From Wenzhouxiangella sp. XN24 (GTDB lineage: Bacteria; Pseudomonadota; Gammaproteobacteria; Steroidobacterales; XN24), in assembly GCF_011064545.1 (NCBI RefSeq), contig NZ_JAAMFG010000034.1, forward strand, positions 620,001-684,000: a DNA stretch of 64,000 nucleotides. Direction: 5' to 3'. The notes below the pieces were generated by a model. It saw nothing but the letters and a program-made list of their open reading frames with translations. It was not told the DNA's origin and ran no database searches. This document shows positions 1 to 8,290 of this stretch, one piece after another (position 1 is the stretch's first letter; every line of letters starts with the position of its first letter). Made by a program: the position numbers and the translations under genes.

Positions 1-4
1 CCGT

Positions 5-2623
5 TCACAGCTGGAACGCCCGCTTGCGGAAGCGCTGGCGCACGAGCTCGGCAAGCGTGTTGATGACGAAGGTCATGACGAACAACGTCAGCGCGGCAAG
101 AAACAGCGTGCGGTACAGGGTGCTGTCCTTGACCGCTTCCGGCAGTTCGACCGCGATGTTCGCCGACAGGGTCCGCAGCCCGGAAAAGATGTTCCAGTCG
201 AGTATCGGCGTATTGCCGGCCGCCATGACCACGATCATCGTTTCGCCGACCGCACGCCCCATGCCGATCATGACGGCCGAGAACACGCCGGAGGCCGCCA
301 CCGGCAGGATCACCCACATCGCGGTCTGCCAGGGGGTCGCGCCCGCGGCCAGGGACGCGGCGCGCAGGTGGGACGGCACCGAGTTCAGCGCGTCCTCCGC
401 GAGGGTGTAGATGTTCGGAATGACCGCGAAACCCATGACGAAACCGACCACCAGCGCATTGCGTTGCGAATAGGTGTCGATGACGCCGCCGCGTGGATCG
501 TAGCCCAGCGCGGTCAGCAGCGCCGACAACCCCAGGGAGAGCCCGGACGCCGCGAGGAGGAACACGATCCAGCGAGCGAAATCGAGCCGCCCGGCCTGCT
601 CGCGGCGCCGCTCGCGCAGCATCAGGCGCCAGTGGTGGCCCCAGCCACGACCGAATCCCCAGGCCACGAGCATGAAACTCAGCGGGAAACCGACCAGGAA
701 AAGGAACGGCATCCCGGTGCCCACGTCGCCGTTCACCCAGGCCTTGAAGTCGCCGTAGAAGAACAGTCGCTCGAAAGCGGGCCCGAGGCGGTAAGCGACG
801 TAGCCGAAGACGAAGATCGACAGGATCATGAAGAAGAACTTGGGCACCCCGCCGAGCCTGAGCCCCACCTTCGGCGGCAGCATCTGCCAGGTGAAGGCGC
901 CCAGCATCAGCCCCATCGGGATCGAGACGAAGGCGAGCAACACGGCCGCGATCCACTCCTCGACGATCGGCGCCAGCACCAGCGCCGCCACGAATCCCAG
1001 CACCACCGTGGGCAGCGACTCCATCATTTCCATGACCGGCTTGACGGTGGCGCGCACCCTGCGATGCAGGAACTCCGAGGTATAGATCGCCCCCAGCAGC
1101 GCGATCGGCACGGCGAACAGCAAGGCATAGACCGTCGCCTTGAGCGTGCCGAAAATCAGCGGCACTAGCGAGTACTTCGGTTCGAACACGTCGGTGCCGG
1201 AGGACGACTGCCAGGTGTAGGTCGGCTCGGGATAGCCCTCGTACCACAGCTTGCCGAACAGGGCGCGCAGGGTGGTCTCGGGATGCGGGAAATAAAAACG
1301 CCAGGCGTCCACGGCGCCGGTGTCGTCCGCCAACAGCAGGCCGTCCATGCGCGGCATGAGCATCAGGTTCGCATCCACGTCGGGATCGCTGTCGCGCTGC
1401 AGCTTGAACAGCGTGCGCTCGGCGGTCGAGTAGCGCACCCAGACGCTGCCGTCCGCCCCGAGCGTGGCCATGGCCTTCTTGCGCTGCGCCACCGAAATTT
1501 CGGTGACCGGGGTGCCCTGGTTCTCGTGCACCCGGGCGCGCACCATCTCGTAGCCGTCGGTGGTGCCCGCATCCGGCGCCTCCAGGCGGAAGAACACGTC
1601 CACCGCGCCGTTCGAACCGCCGACCACCAGCGCGTGCTCCGCGTTGAGGAAGTCCATCGCGGTGATGGCCACGCTCTCGTCGAAAGCGCGGGTGGTCTCG
1701 GCCAGCACCGGGTTGTTGAAGTCCCGCAGGTCGTAGCGATAAAGTGTCCCCACGGCCGTGGCGATGATCACCCGATCCGCGGCGCTGTTCATCAGGACGC
1801 GGGTGACCTCCGTGTCCTCCGGCAGCGTCGGCAGTGTGGTGGACGTCAGCCGGACGGTCTCCGCGCCGGTCATGAGGTTGCGCTGGACCACCGCGCGCGA
1901 GACACGCGCCACGCCGACGGCATCCACCGTGACGAACGAGCGCGTCGGTCGTTCATTCGTGCCGCCCACGCGGTAGTCGATGGCGACGATCGCGTGTTCG
2001 GACACCTGCTCCGGCGGGTTCACCCACCAGTTCGGCGACACGGCGCGGTAGTCCCCCGTGTTCAGCAGCCGGTAGACCGTGCCTGCCACCAGGCTGTCCG
2101 TCTCGTTCAAGGGTTCGCGCTGTGCGGGAAGGTCTTCCGCCAGGCGCACCGCGACATCGAAACCCACCCCGCCGAAACGCACGCTGCCGTCCGCGAAGCC
2201 GAACGCCACCTGGTCACGGGTGACGATCCCGCCGACGGCCGTGGCCCGCGTAGCGAAATCGAACTCGGTCGCCGCGACGGCGGCGCCGGTGGGCAGGTGG
2301 AACGCGCTGGCCGTGCCGTCCGCCGTCACGCGGATCCCCATCGTGTTGTACTCGTCCGCGTTCAGCCAGGCGACGCGCTTCGCCGTATCGAGGGTGTAGA
2401 CGCGATGCTGTTCGACGTTGCCGCCGGAAGCGAGCGGCAAGGCCACCGAGACGAGGAACACCATGATAGTGATGACGGCGACGATCACCAGCAGTCCGCC
2501 GATGGTGATCGTCCAGTTGGCGACCCGGTCCCCGACCAGGACGGATTTTTTCGTGCTCTTTTCGCGGCGATGCACCGCGAAGGCATGGGCGTCACCGCTG
2601 TTTTCGCCTGAGCGCTTGTCCAT
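5..2623 (-). CDS. pstC: Phosphate ABC transporter permease PstC, long form with large periplasmic insert
   Basis: Inner-membrane permease of the high-affinity phosphate importer PstSCAB. One membrane segment lies near residues 37-60. It is followed by about 400 residues of beta-rich, probably periplasmic sequence, and then by a typical multi-span ABC permease domain from about residue 490 to the end. The classic E. coli PstC is only about 320 residues, so the N-terminal half is an extension; long PstC forms exist in other gammaproteobacteria. The ATG at 2623 has AGGGA ten bases upstream; a TTG two codons earlier is the alternative. It lies downstream of pstS on the same strand, and pstA and pstB would be expected beyond the left edge. 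Function is sure from the C-terminal half; the role of the insert is unknown. Confidence 0.9.
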   Translation of the reverse strand: MDKRSGENSGDAHAFAVHRREKSTKKSVLVGDRVANWTITIGGLLVIVAVITIMVFLVSVALPLASGGNVEQHRVYTLDTAKRVAWLNADEYNTMGIRVTADGTASAFHLPTGAAVAATEFDFATRATAVGGIVTRDQVAFGFADGSVRFGGVGFDVAVRLAEDLPAQREPLNETDSLVAGTVYRLLNTGDYRAVSPNWWVNPPEQVSEHAIVAIDYRVGGTNERPTRSFVTVDAVGVARVSRAVVQRNLMTGAETVRLTSTTLPTLPEDTEVTRVLMNSAADRVIIATAVGTLYRYDLRDFNNPVLAETTRAFDESVAITAMDFLNAEHALVVGGSNGAVDVFFRLEAPDAGTTDGYEMVRARVHENQGTPVTEISVAQRKKAMATLGADGSVWVRYSTAERTLFKLQRDSDPDVDANLMLMPRMDGLLLADDTGAVDAWRFYFPHPETTLRALFGKLWYEGYPEPTYTWQSSSGTDVFEPKYSLVPLIFGTLKATVYALLFAVPIALLGAIYTSEFLHRRVRATVKPVMEMMESLPTVVLGFVAALVLAPIVEEWIAAVLLAFVSIPMGLMLGAFTWQMLPPKVGLRLGGVPKFFFMILSIFVFGYVAYRLGPAFERLFFYGDFKAWVNGDVGTGMPFLFLVGFPLSFMLVAWGFGRGWGHHWRLMLRERRREQAGRLDFARWIVFLLAASGLSLGLSALLTALGYDPRGGVIDTYSQRNALVVGFVMGFAVIPNIYTLAEDALNSVPSHLRAASLAAGATPWQTAMWVILPVAASGVFSAVMIGMGRAVGETMIVVMAAGNTPILDWNIFSGLRTLSANIAVELPEAVKDSTLYRTLFLAALTLFVMTFVINTLAELVRQRFRKRAFQL

Positions 2624-2676
2624 CTTCAAGATGTCCCTGGGCCTCGACCTGGTGCCACCGCGAGGGCCCTTAAACC

Positions 2677-2711
2677 ATGCAGCGGTGCGGGACGGGCCCG
2701 CACCGCTGCAT
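2677..2711 (-). other. Perfect 15-bp hairpin between pstS and pstC
   Basis: ATGCAGCGGTGCGGG at 2677-2691 is exactly complementary to 2697-2711 with a 5-nt loop. No T-run follows on the minus strand, so it is not a standard terminator. In the pstS-pstC spacer it could protect the pstS transcript 3' end or attenuate read-through, which would give more binding protein than permease. That role is inference. Confidence 0.7.
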
Positions 2712-2731
2712 GCCAGGGTCCTGTAGAACGC

Positions 2732-3703
2732 TTATTTCAAGCCGAAGATCGCGAGATCCTGGTCGGCGAGCGGCTTCAGCACCGGAAAATAACCGTCACG
2801 AACCACGGCCTCCTGGCCCTGCTTCGAGTACACGTAACGAATGAACTCGCCGCGCAACGGGTCGAGCGGCCGGTTCGGGTTCTTGTTGACATAAATGTAG
2901 AGGAAGCGGGCGATCGGATAATCGCCGGATACCGCGTACTCCGCCACGGCGTCGTAGCATGCGCCGTCGGCATCCGTTTGCAGCGGCACCGAGCGCACGT
3001 CGGCGGTCTTGTACCCCACGCCGGAGTAACCGATCCCGCCGATGTCCGAGGCCACGCCCTGCACCACCGTGGAGGAACCGGGCTGTTCCTTGACCTCGTC
3101 CTTGTAGTCGCCGTTGAACAGCGCGACTTCCTTGAAGTAGCCGTAGGTGCCCGAAGCCGAGTTGCGCCCGTAGATCGAGATCGGCCGGTCGGCCCACTCG
3201 CCCGTCAGGCCGACGTCGCCCCAGGTCGTGATGTTGTCCGGATACCCGCCATTCCGGGTCTTGGAGAAGATTGCGTCCACCTGCTGCAGCGACAGGCACT
3301 GGATCGGATTGTCCTTGTGCACGTACACCGCCAGCGCATCCACGGCGCTGCGGACCGGCGTCGGCGGGTAGCCGTAGCGCTTCTCGAACTCCTGGATCTC
3401 CGCGGACTTCATCGGCCGCGACATGGGGGCGAACTGCGCGTTGCCGCCGATCAGCGCCGGCGGGGCCGTGCCCGAACCCTTGCCCTCGATCTCGATCTGG
3501 ACGTTCGGGTACACCGAGCGGAACCCCTCCGCCCAGAGCGCCATGAGATTGTTCAGCGTGTCGGAGCCGATCGACTTCATGCTGCCGGAGACGCCCGAGA
3601 CCGGCTCGTAGGTCGGCAATTCCGGATCAACGGTGAGCGCCTGGCCGAACGCCGAAGCGGAAAGGACCAGGCCGGCGCCCAGCGCGAGAAGCTTGCGGGT
3701 CAT
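2732..3703 (-). CDS. pstS: Phosphate-binding periplasmic protein PstS
   Basis: Periplasmic phosphate receptor for the Pst importer. It has a signal peptide (MTRKLLALGAGL..., cleavage after ASAFG), then the PstS-type phosphate-site segments GSDTLNNLM and SGTAPPALIGG and a later RNSASGTYGYF loop. Length is about 323 residues, normal for the family. The ATG at 3703 is preferred because AAGGAG lies eight bases upstream and the signal peptide starts there; the reading frame stays open 24 codons further upstream. It is first gene of the pstS-pstC unit and lies directly downstream of a Pho box, so it is expected to be induced by PhoB under phosphate starvation. Confidence 0.95.
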   Translation of the reverse strand: MTRKLLALGAGLVLSASAFGQALTVDPELPTYEPVSGVSGSMKSIGSDTLNNLMALWAEGFRSVYPNVQIEIEGKGSGTAPPALIGGNAQFAPMSRPMKSAEIQEFEKRYGYPPTPVRSAVDALAVYVHKDNPIQCLSLQQVDAIFSKTRNGGYPDNITTWGDVGLTGEWADRPISIYGRNSASGTYGYFKEVALFNGDYKDEVKEQPGSSTVVQGVASDIGGIGYSGVGYKTADVRSVPLQTDADGACYDAVAEYAVSGDYPIARFLYIYVNKNPNRPLDPLRGEFIRYVYSKQGQEAVVRDGYFPVLKPLADQDLAIFGLK

Positions 3704-3787
3704 TCGTTGACTCCTTGGGAAATACATGGGGGGGTGTCCTGCCGAATCCGGCATAGATAAGAGACCCGCACACACTAAGGCCCATAT

Positions 3788-3822
3788 GTTACAGAACTAT
3801 TACAGGGATGACAGTGTTACAA
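3788..3822 (-). promoter_or_regulatory. Pho box array upstream of pstS
   Basis: Read on the minus strand, CTGTAATAGTTCTGTAAC (3788-3805) is a near-consensus PhoB site: two CTGTAAY half sites with 11-bp periodicity. Two further half sites, CTGTCAT (3808-3814) and TTGTAAC (3816-3822), extend it upstream. It lies 85 to 119 bp upstream of the pstS ATG, a suitable place for PhoB activation. Confidence 0.85.
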
Positions 3823-3993
3823 GGAGCCATCAGGCGCCATAATCGGCAAGCCCCCACGGGCCGCGACCGGACCGGGACCGGACCGCGCGAGCCGGCCATC
3901 GCCTCGCCGCGAAAAAAGAACGAGGCCGCAGATCCAGCACCCGTGCACGAGCCTGTCCGGGGCCGACGTTGACCGTGAAGAAGGATGAATTAG

Positions 3994-5118
3994 TTGTCAC
4001 AAGTTGTTGAATTAACAAAGGAGCTGGTCGCCAGGGCCTCGGTGACGCCGGACGATGCCGGCTGCCAGGAGCTGATGATCGCACGGCTCGAAGCGGTGGG
4101 TTTCAGCGTAGAGAGGATGCGTTTCGGCGAGGTGGACAACTTCTGGGCGCGCCGCGGCACGACGGGTCCGCTGCTGTGTTTCGCCGGCCACACGGACGTC
4201 GTGCCGTCCGGCCCCGAGACCGCCTGGACCTCTCCGCCCTTCGCCCCCACCGAGCGGGACGGCTGCCTTTGGGGCCGGGGCACGGCCGACATGAAAGCCA
4301 GCCTCGCGGCGATGGTCGTGGCCTGCGAGGAGTTCCTCGCCGCGCACCCCGACCCGGCAGGCTCGATCGCCTTTTTGATCACCAGCGATGAAGAAGGCCC
4401 GGCGCAGGACGGCACCCGCGCCGTCATCGAGACGCTCGAGGCGCGCGGCGAGAAGATCGACTGGTGCCTCGTCGGCGAGCCCTCCAGCAAAGAGCGGCTC
4501 GGCGACATGCTGCGGACCGGGCGGCGCGGCTCCCTGTCCGGCGACCTGGTCGTCACCGGCATACAGGGCCACGTCGCTTATCCCGAGACGGCCGTGAACC
4601 CGCTGCACAAGCTCGCGCCCGTGCTCGCCGAGCTGGTTTCCCTCGAGTGGGACGCCGGCAACGACGCGTTCCCCCCCACCAGTTTCCAGCTCACCAACCT
4701 GCATGCCGGCACCGGCTTTCGCAACGTCACGCCCGGCTCCGCCGAGCTGAAATTCAATATCCGCTACTCCACCGAGCAGACTTTCGAAGGCCTGCAGGCG
4801 CGGATCCACGAAGTGCTGGACCGCCACGGCCTGGATTACCGGGTCCAGTGGCGCGATGCCGGGCGGCCTTTCCTGACCCGGCCGGGCGTGTTCCTCGATG
4901 CGGTTCGTGCGGTCGTCCGCGAGGTGACCGGCATCGACCCCGAGCTGTCGACGGGCGGCGGCACCTCGGACGGGCGGTTCATCGCCCCCACGGGCGCCGC
5001 CGTCGTGGAACTCGGGCCGGTCAATGCGAGCATCCACAAGATCGACGAGCATGTGCGGATTGCGGACCTCGAGCCGCTGAAGGACCTTTACCTGGCGCTG
5101 CTCCGGAAGCTGCTCTAG
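3994..5118 (+). CDS. dapE: Succinyl-diaminopimelate desuccinylase DapE
   Basis: Zinc-dependent M20-family hydrolase that removes succinate from N-succinyl-LL-diaminopimelate in lysine and peptidoglycan precursor synthesis. Zinc-site residues are visible: His66 in GHTDVV, Asp99 in GTADMKAS, the Glu133-Glu134 pair in SDEEGP, and a C-terminal His in ASIHKIDEH. At 374 residues it has normal length. The start is a TTG with AAGGA eight bases upstream; the nearby ATGAATTAG runs straight into a stop. It is transcribed away from pstS. The following 350 bases hold no gene, only the first copy of the TA-flanking repeat. Confidence 0.95.
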   Translation: MSQVVELTKELVARASVTPDDAGCQELMIARLEAVGFSVERMRFGEVDNFWARRGTTGPLLCFAGHTDVVPSGPETAWTSPPFAPTERDGCLWGRGTADMKASLAAMVVACEEFLAAHPDPAGSIAFLITSDEEGPAQDGTRAVIETLEARGEKIDWCLVGEPSSKERLGDMLRTGRRGSLSGDLVVTGIQGHVAYPETAVNPLHKLAPVLAELVSLEWDAGNDAFPPTSFQLTNLHAGTGFRNVTPGSAELKFNIRYSTEQTFEGLQARIHEVLDRHGLDYRVQWRDAGRPFLTRPGVFLDAVRAVVREVTGIDPELSTGGGTSDGRFIAPTGAAVVELGPVNASIHKIDEHVRIADLEPLKDLYLALLRKLL

Positions 5119-5183
5119 CGGCGGTTCGCCGGGCCCTGCCGGCTCGCGTGTCTGCCGGCCTGGCGGTCCGCTGGGCCAACTGG

Positions 5184-5467
5184 TCGACCGCAGGCGCGCG
5201 GCGCCACAGGCCGGCCTGCGCTCAGACAAGGAAAAACTCGCTCGGCCGGCCTGTGACACCCCCCGCCCGCTGCCCGGATCGCCAGGGAGACGCCGACGGT
5301 CGCCCAGCCGACGCCGTAGCGGAACCGGGGCGTCATGGGCGCACTGCGCGAGCTCAGATTTCGCCGAGCGAAGGGCGCCCGTGATGACCCGGATCCGCGG
5401 TCGACCGGAACGAAGGCGCTAAGTGACGACCCGGATCCGCGGTCGAACCGAAACGAAGGCGGATCGA
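5184..5467. repeat. TA-cassette flanking repeat, copy 1 (284 bp)
   Basis: Nearly identical over 284 bases, with no net length change, to 7025-7308. It contains a 12-bp perfect inverted repeat CACAGGCCGGCC (5205-5216 against 5244-5255, 27-nt loop). At its right end are two tandem 42-bp units (5381-5422, 5423-5464) with core GACCCGGATCCGCGGTCGA. It has no convincing reading frame. It sits between dapE and the HigBA cassette. Confidence 0.9.
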
Positions 5468-5470
5468 ACG

Positions 5471-6571
5471 TCAGCTGCAGCGATTTGCTAGCTCAAATCT
5501 ATACCGCACTCGACCATGATGGATTGTGTAAGGAAGCAACCCTTCATGGTGAAGCCTTCCCGTAACAATGCCCGGGCCGATATCAAGGTTTGCAGCAAAT
5601 CGCATAATGGCGTCACGCGAAAAGTCGCCGGCAAGAACGAATTTCTGGAACTCTGCAGGAGGGATAAGAGTGACCTGTGCAAACTTGTCAGCTTCTTCTT
5701 CTTGCTTGCGTCTGCCTGGATGGTGACTTCCGTCTTCCAAAAACGTCGATCGCTTGTCATGCAACAAAATATGTCCAAGCTCGTGGAATAGACTGAACCA
5801 GAAAATATCCGCCCAACTTCCTCGAAGAGACATCATAACTACGGCTCTATCCTTCCCGGACCAAAAGGTGGCGCCGTTCGTATAAGTCTTCGGAAAGTGA
5901 GGGATGACGATCAAGGACACCCCGCACTCGCATAGAAGCGATCTAAGCTCGCTGAAGAACTCACTCGGGTCGTTGCGCTTTGTCAGCTTTCTAATTTCTG
6001 GCAGCGCCTGCTCGAGTCGCTTCTTCGAATACTCTGCACAGCCATCCCGCTTTGAGAGCACCGTACCAGCACGCAACCAAGCCGCTAATGCTTCATGGTT
6101 GAGCCCGTCCTTCGAACCCTGCCGAAAGGCCGGACTGTAATCTCTAGTACCTTGGAGGTTGAAAAGAGAAGAAACTCCGAAAAACGAACGGAGATTTTCC
6201 ACCCGCTCGATCTTTGAATTGGTTTTTTCAACAAGGCCCAGCTTGGCAAGAAGAGCGTAAGGAAATTTCGGAACCAGAACTTCTTCCTTTTTCGCCTCCT
6301 TCCTGTCATTCAAGTTCGCTTGAATCAGGCGAAAATCCGCTTCAAGGCGAGACCAGATGTGCGCCGGAACTCCTACAACTTTCTCGAGCTGTATAGACGT
6401 TTCAGGCGTAATGGCCTTCTCCCCACGAATGATTTCGTTAATGGCCTGCGCGGGCCTTCCCATACGACGCGCCAGCTCGGCCTGATTCAGCTCTAAATCT
6501 GCAAGCACCTCCTCGAGGTACTCACCAGGAGGAATGGCCAAGTCAGACATGAAATGCGTTTCAGTCATCAT
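5471..6571 (-). CDS. higA: HigA-type antitoxin/regulator fused to ImmA/IrrE-like metallopeptidase
   Basis: 366 residues in two parts. Residues about 12-75 form a HigA/VapI-type helix-turn-helix (PPGEYLEEVL, NQAELARRMG, INEIIRGEKAIT). Residues about 150-350 form an ImmA/IrrE-type peptidase domain with the zinc motif HELGH at 263-267. The HTH should bind HigB and repress the operon; the peptidase half could cleave a regulator or the partner, which is inference. It overlaps the end of higB by 11 nt, so the order is toxin first. The base composition is clearly more AT-rich than dapE or dsbB on either side, which suggests transfer. The cassette lies between repeat copies 1 and 2. Confidence 0.85.
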   Translation of the reverse strand: MMTETHFMSDLAIPPGEYLEEVLADLELNQAELARRMGRPAQAINEIIRGEKAITPETSIQLEKVVGVPAHIWSRLEADFRLIQANLNDRKEAKKEEVLVPKFPYALLAKLGLVEKTNSKIERVENLRSFFGVSSLFNLQGTRDYSPAFRQGSKDGLNHEALAAWLRAGTVLSKRDGCAEYSKKRLEQALPEIRKLTKRNDPSEFFSELRSLLCECGVSLIVIPHFPKTYTNGATFWSGKDRAVVMMSLRGSWADIFWFSLFHELGHILLHDKRSTFLEDGSHHPGRRKQEEEADKFAQVTLIPPAEFQKFVLAGDFSRDAIMRFAANLDIGPGIVTGRLHHEGLLPYTIHHGRVRYRFELANRCS

Positions 6572-6863
6572 AGTGTTTGCTCACTTCCTCAATCATGACG
6601 ATGTTCATCATGTCGCCTTCGAGAGTAAAAATAAGGCGATAAAAACCAGTCAAATTTACGGCGTACTGACCACGTCTCTTGCCCTTCAGCTCATGGCATC
6701 GAAGTCCCGGTAGGCACTCAACCTCTTCAAAGGTGTTAGCTGCTTTGATCAGGTTGATCCGCTGGATGTACTTTCGAGCGACATCCTTCCCGAAGGCCTT
6801 AACCGCGTGCTTTGACTCTACAAAGCACTTCGCGAGTTTCTTGGTTCGAAACCTGATCTCCAC
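6561..6863 (-). CDS. higB: HigB-like RelE/ParE-superfamily toxin
   Basis: 100 residues with the HigB pattern: basic N-terminus, the LRCHELKGKRRGQYAVNL segment and a C-terminal VMIEEVSKHYDD. HigB toxins are ribosome-dependent mRNA endonucleases. It comes first in the operon and its stop overlaps the start of the HTH-peptidase antitoxin. The 160 bases upstream to repeat copy 2 should hold the promoter, but I see no clear operator there. Confidence 0.88.
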   Translation of the reverse strand: MEIRFRTKKLAKCFVESKHAVKAFGKDVARKYIQRINLIKAANTFEEVECLPGLRCHELKGKRRGQYAVNLTGFYRLIFTLEGDMMNIVMIEEVSKHYDD

Positions 6864-7024
6864 CGTCTTTGATCCGGTCCTGCATGCTGTCCGCCGGAAT
6901 ATTCACCCCATGGGTGAAGACTTTAGCACAAAGGCGCTCCGAAGTTAGGACAACATTCGGGATTGGAGCGCTAACGCGCTCATCGACCGCACTCAACTGC
7001 ACTCAACCGCAACGGAGACGCGAA

Positions 7025-7308
7025 TCGACCACGGCCGCGCGCCGCCACAGGCCGGCCTGCGCTCAGACAAGGAAAAACTCGCTCGGCCGGCCTGTGACAC
7101 CCCCCGCCCGCTGCCGGGATCGCCAGGGACATGCCGACGGTCGCCCTGTCGATGCCGCAGCGGAGCCGGGGCGTCATGGGCGCACTGAGCGAGCTCAGAT
7201 TTCGCCGAGCGAAGGGCGCCCGTGACGACCCGGAGCCGCGGTCCATCGGAACCAAGGCGCTAAGTGATGACCCGGATCCGCGGTCGAACCGAAACGAAGG
7301 CGGATCGA
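7025..7308. repeat. TA-cassette flanking repeat, copy 2 (284 bp)
   Basis: Same length and order of elements as copy 1, including the CACAGGCCGGCC hairpin (7046-7057 with 7085-7096) and two terminal 42-bp units. Differences from copy 1 are scattered substitutions. It separates the HigBA cassette from the CcdAB cassette. No gene is seen between 6864 and 7346. Confidence 0.9.
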
Positions 7309-7346
7309 CCGCGGCGTCACGGCGCTGAAAAATCCGAATCCTTGGA

Positions 7347-7646
7347 TCAAAAGCCCAGAAACAACATATCCAGCGCCGTGGAGATTTCGTCCTGCTTCTC
7401 AGCAAGGCTGCCAACTCGAGAGCGCAATTCGCCTGCGGGAACAGCAGCCATGTACTGCGTTGCCATTACCAGCTCCTGACCCTCGATGCGAAATACAGGA
7501 TTCAGCCGCTGGGCAGGGGACGGCGCGGAAGATTGGGGCAACAAGGGCACGACAACTCGCGTATTCAAGCCGCTGAGAAGGTCTGACTGAACGTCCAGCA
7601 GATAGCCGGCCTCATCCTCGTTTTTGAAGATGTCAAAACGGGCCAT
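7347..7646 (-). CDS. ccdB: CcdB-like gyrase-poison toxin
   Basis: 99 residues matching CcdB along its length: DVQSDLLSGLNTRVVVPL near the N-terminus, a central PVFRIEGQ segment and TQYMAAVPAGEL. CcdB traps DNA gyrase. The E. coli F-plasmid protein needs a C-terminal Trp-Gly-Ile; here the end is Leu-Gly-Phe, so toxicity cannot be assumed. Start and stop overlap with ccdA as TGATG. It lies between repeat copies 2 and 3 on the same strand as the HigBA cassette. Confidence 0.88.
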   Translation of the reverse strand: MARFDIFKNEDEAGYLLDVQSDLLSGLNTRVVVPLLPQSSAPSPAQRLNPVFRIEGQELVMATQYMAAVPAGELRSRVGSLAEKQDEISTALDMLFLGF

Positions 7647-7891
7647 CAGAATTGACGGTGGCGAGCCAGGGGCAAGCCATTCGCTTCAACGTACGAGTTA
7701 GAGCTTGCCAGTGCTGTGGCATTCTCCTTGAGCCACCTCTCCTGCTTGTGCAGTCTCACGGCCTCGGCGATACCCGCCTCCGCGGCCCGCGACACATTGA
7801 TTCCAAGGGCTTTCGCCTCTTTGAGAAGCGCACTATCCAGCGACAGGTTGGTCGGCTTTCGGGTGGATTTGTCAGCTTCAGTAGCCCGCAT
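7646..7891 (-). CDS. ccdA: CcdA-like antitoxin
   Basis: 81 residues: an N-terminal ribbon-helix-helix (RKPTNLSLDSALLKEAKALG) that should bind operator DNA, and a C-terminal tail (ERWLKENATALASSNSYVEANG) typical of the CcdB-binding, protease-sensitive part of CcdA. First gene of the ccdAB pair, coupled to ccdB by a one-base overlap. No gene is seen between 7892 and 8290; that stretch holds repeat copy 3. Confidence 0.9.
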   Translation of the reverse strand: MRATEADKSTRKPTNLSLDSALLKEAKALGINVSRAAEAGIAEAVRLHKQERWLKENATALASSNSYVEANGLPLARHRQF

Positions 7892-8102
7892 GGTCTAGTC
7901 CTTGCTCACCATCATGCGCCTATCCTATGCCCACATGAAATGCCCATCAAGCATGCATGGCGAGCTCATGCCTCACGCAGGCGAATGCTCCAATTCAGTC
8001 GCCTGAAGAACGAAACAAAGTCGCTGGTCGACCACGCTCGCGCGAGCCAAACCCGCCTCGACGACGCGGATCGACCGCAGCGGCCCGAGCCACGCCTGCC
8101 CT

Positions 8103-8270
8103 GCCGACGCCGCAGCGGAACCGGGGCGTCATGGGCGCACTGAGCGAGCTCAGATTTCGCCGAGCGAAGGGCGCCCGTGATGACCCGGAGCCGCGATCGA
8201 CCGTGATGACCCGGATCCGCGGTCGACCGGAACGAAGGCGCTAAGTGACGACCCGGATCCGCGGTCGACC
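8103..8270. repeat. TA-cassette flanking repeat, copy 3 (truncated)
   Basis: Matches the right-hand part of copies 1 and 2, from CCGACGCCG to the 42-bp units, but lacks the CACAGGCCGGCC hairpin. It has gained a partial extra unit: 8177-8202 (short), 8203-8244 (full), 8245-8270 (short). It ends just before the dsbB stop codon, so the array occupies exactly the dapE-dsbB spacer. Confidence 0.85.
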
Positions 8271-8290
8271 CTGACGGGCCGAGCCGTCGA

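Noticed and set aside
5391-5448. Clustered BamHI, SacII and SalI-like hexamers suggesting cloning-vector sequence
   Set aside because: The hexamers recur only as part of the natural 42-bp units in all three repeats, with mutations between copies; no vector genes are present.
5184-8270. TA-flanking repeats as integron attC or as an insertion sequence
   Set aside because: No core sites, no integrase, no transposase frame, and no terminal inverted repeats at the borders of the 284-bp unit.
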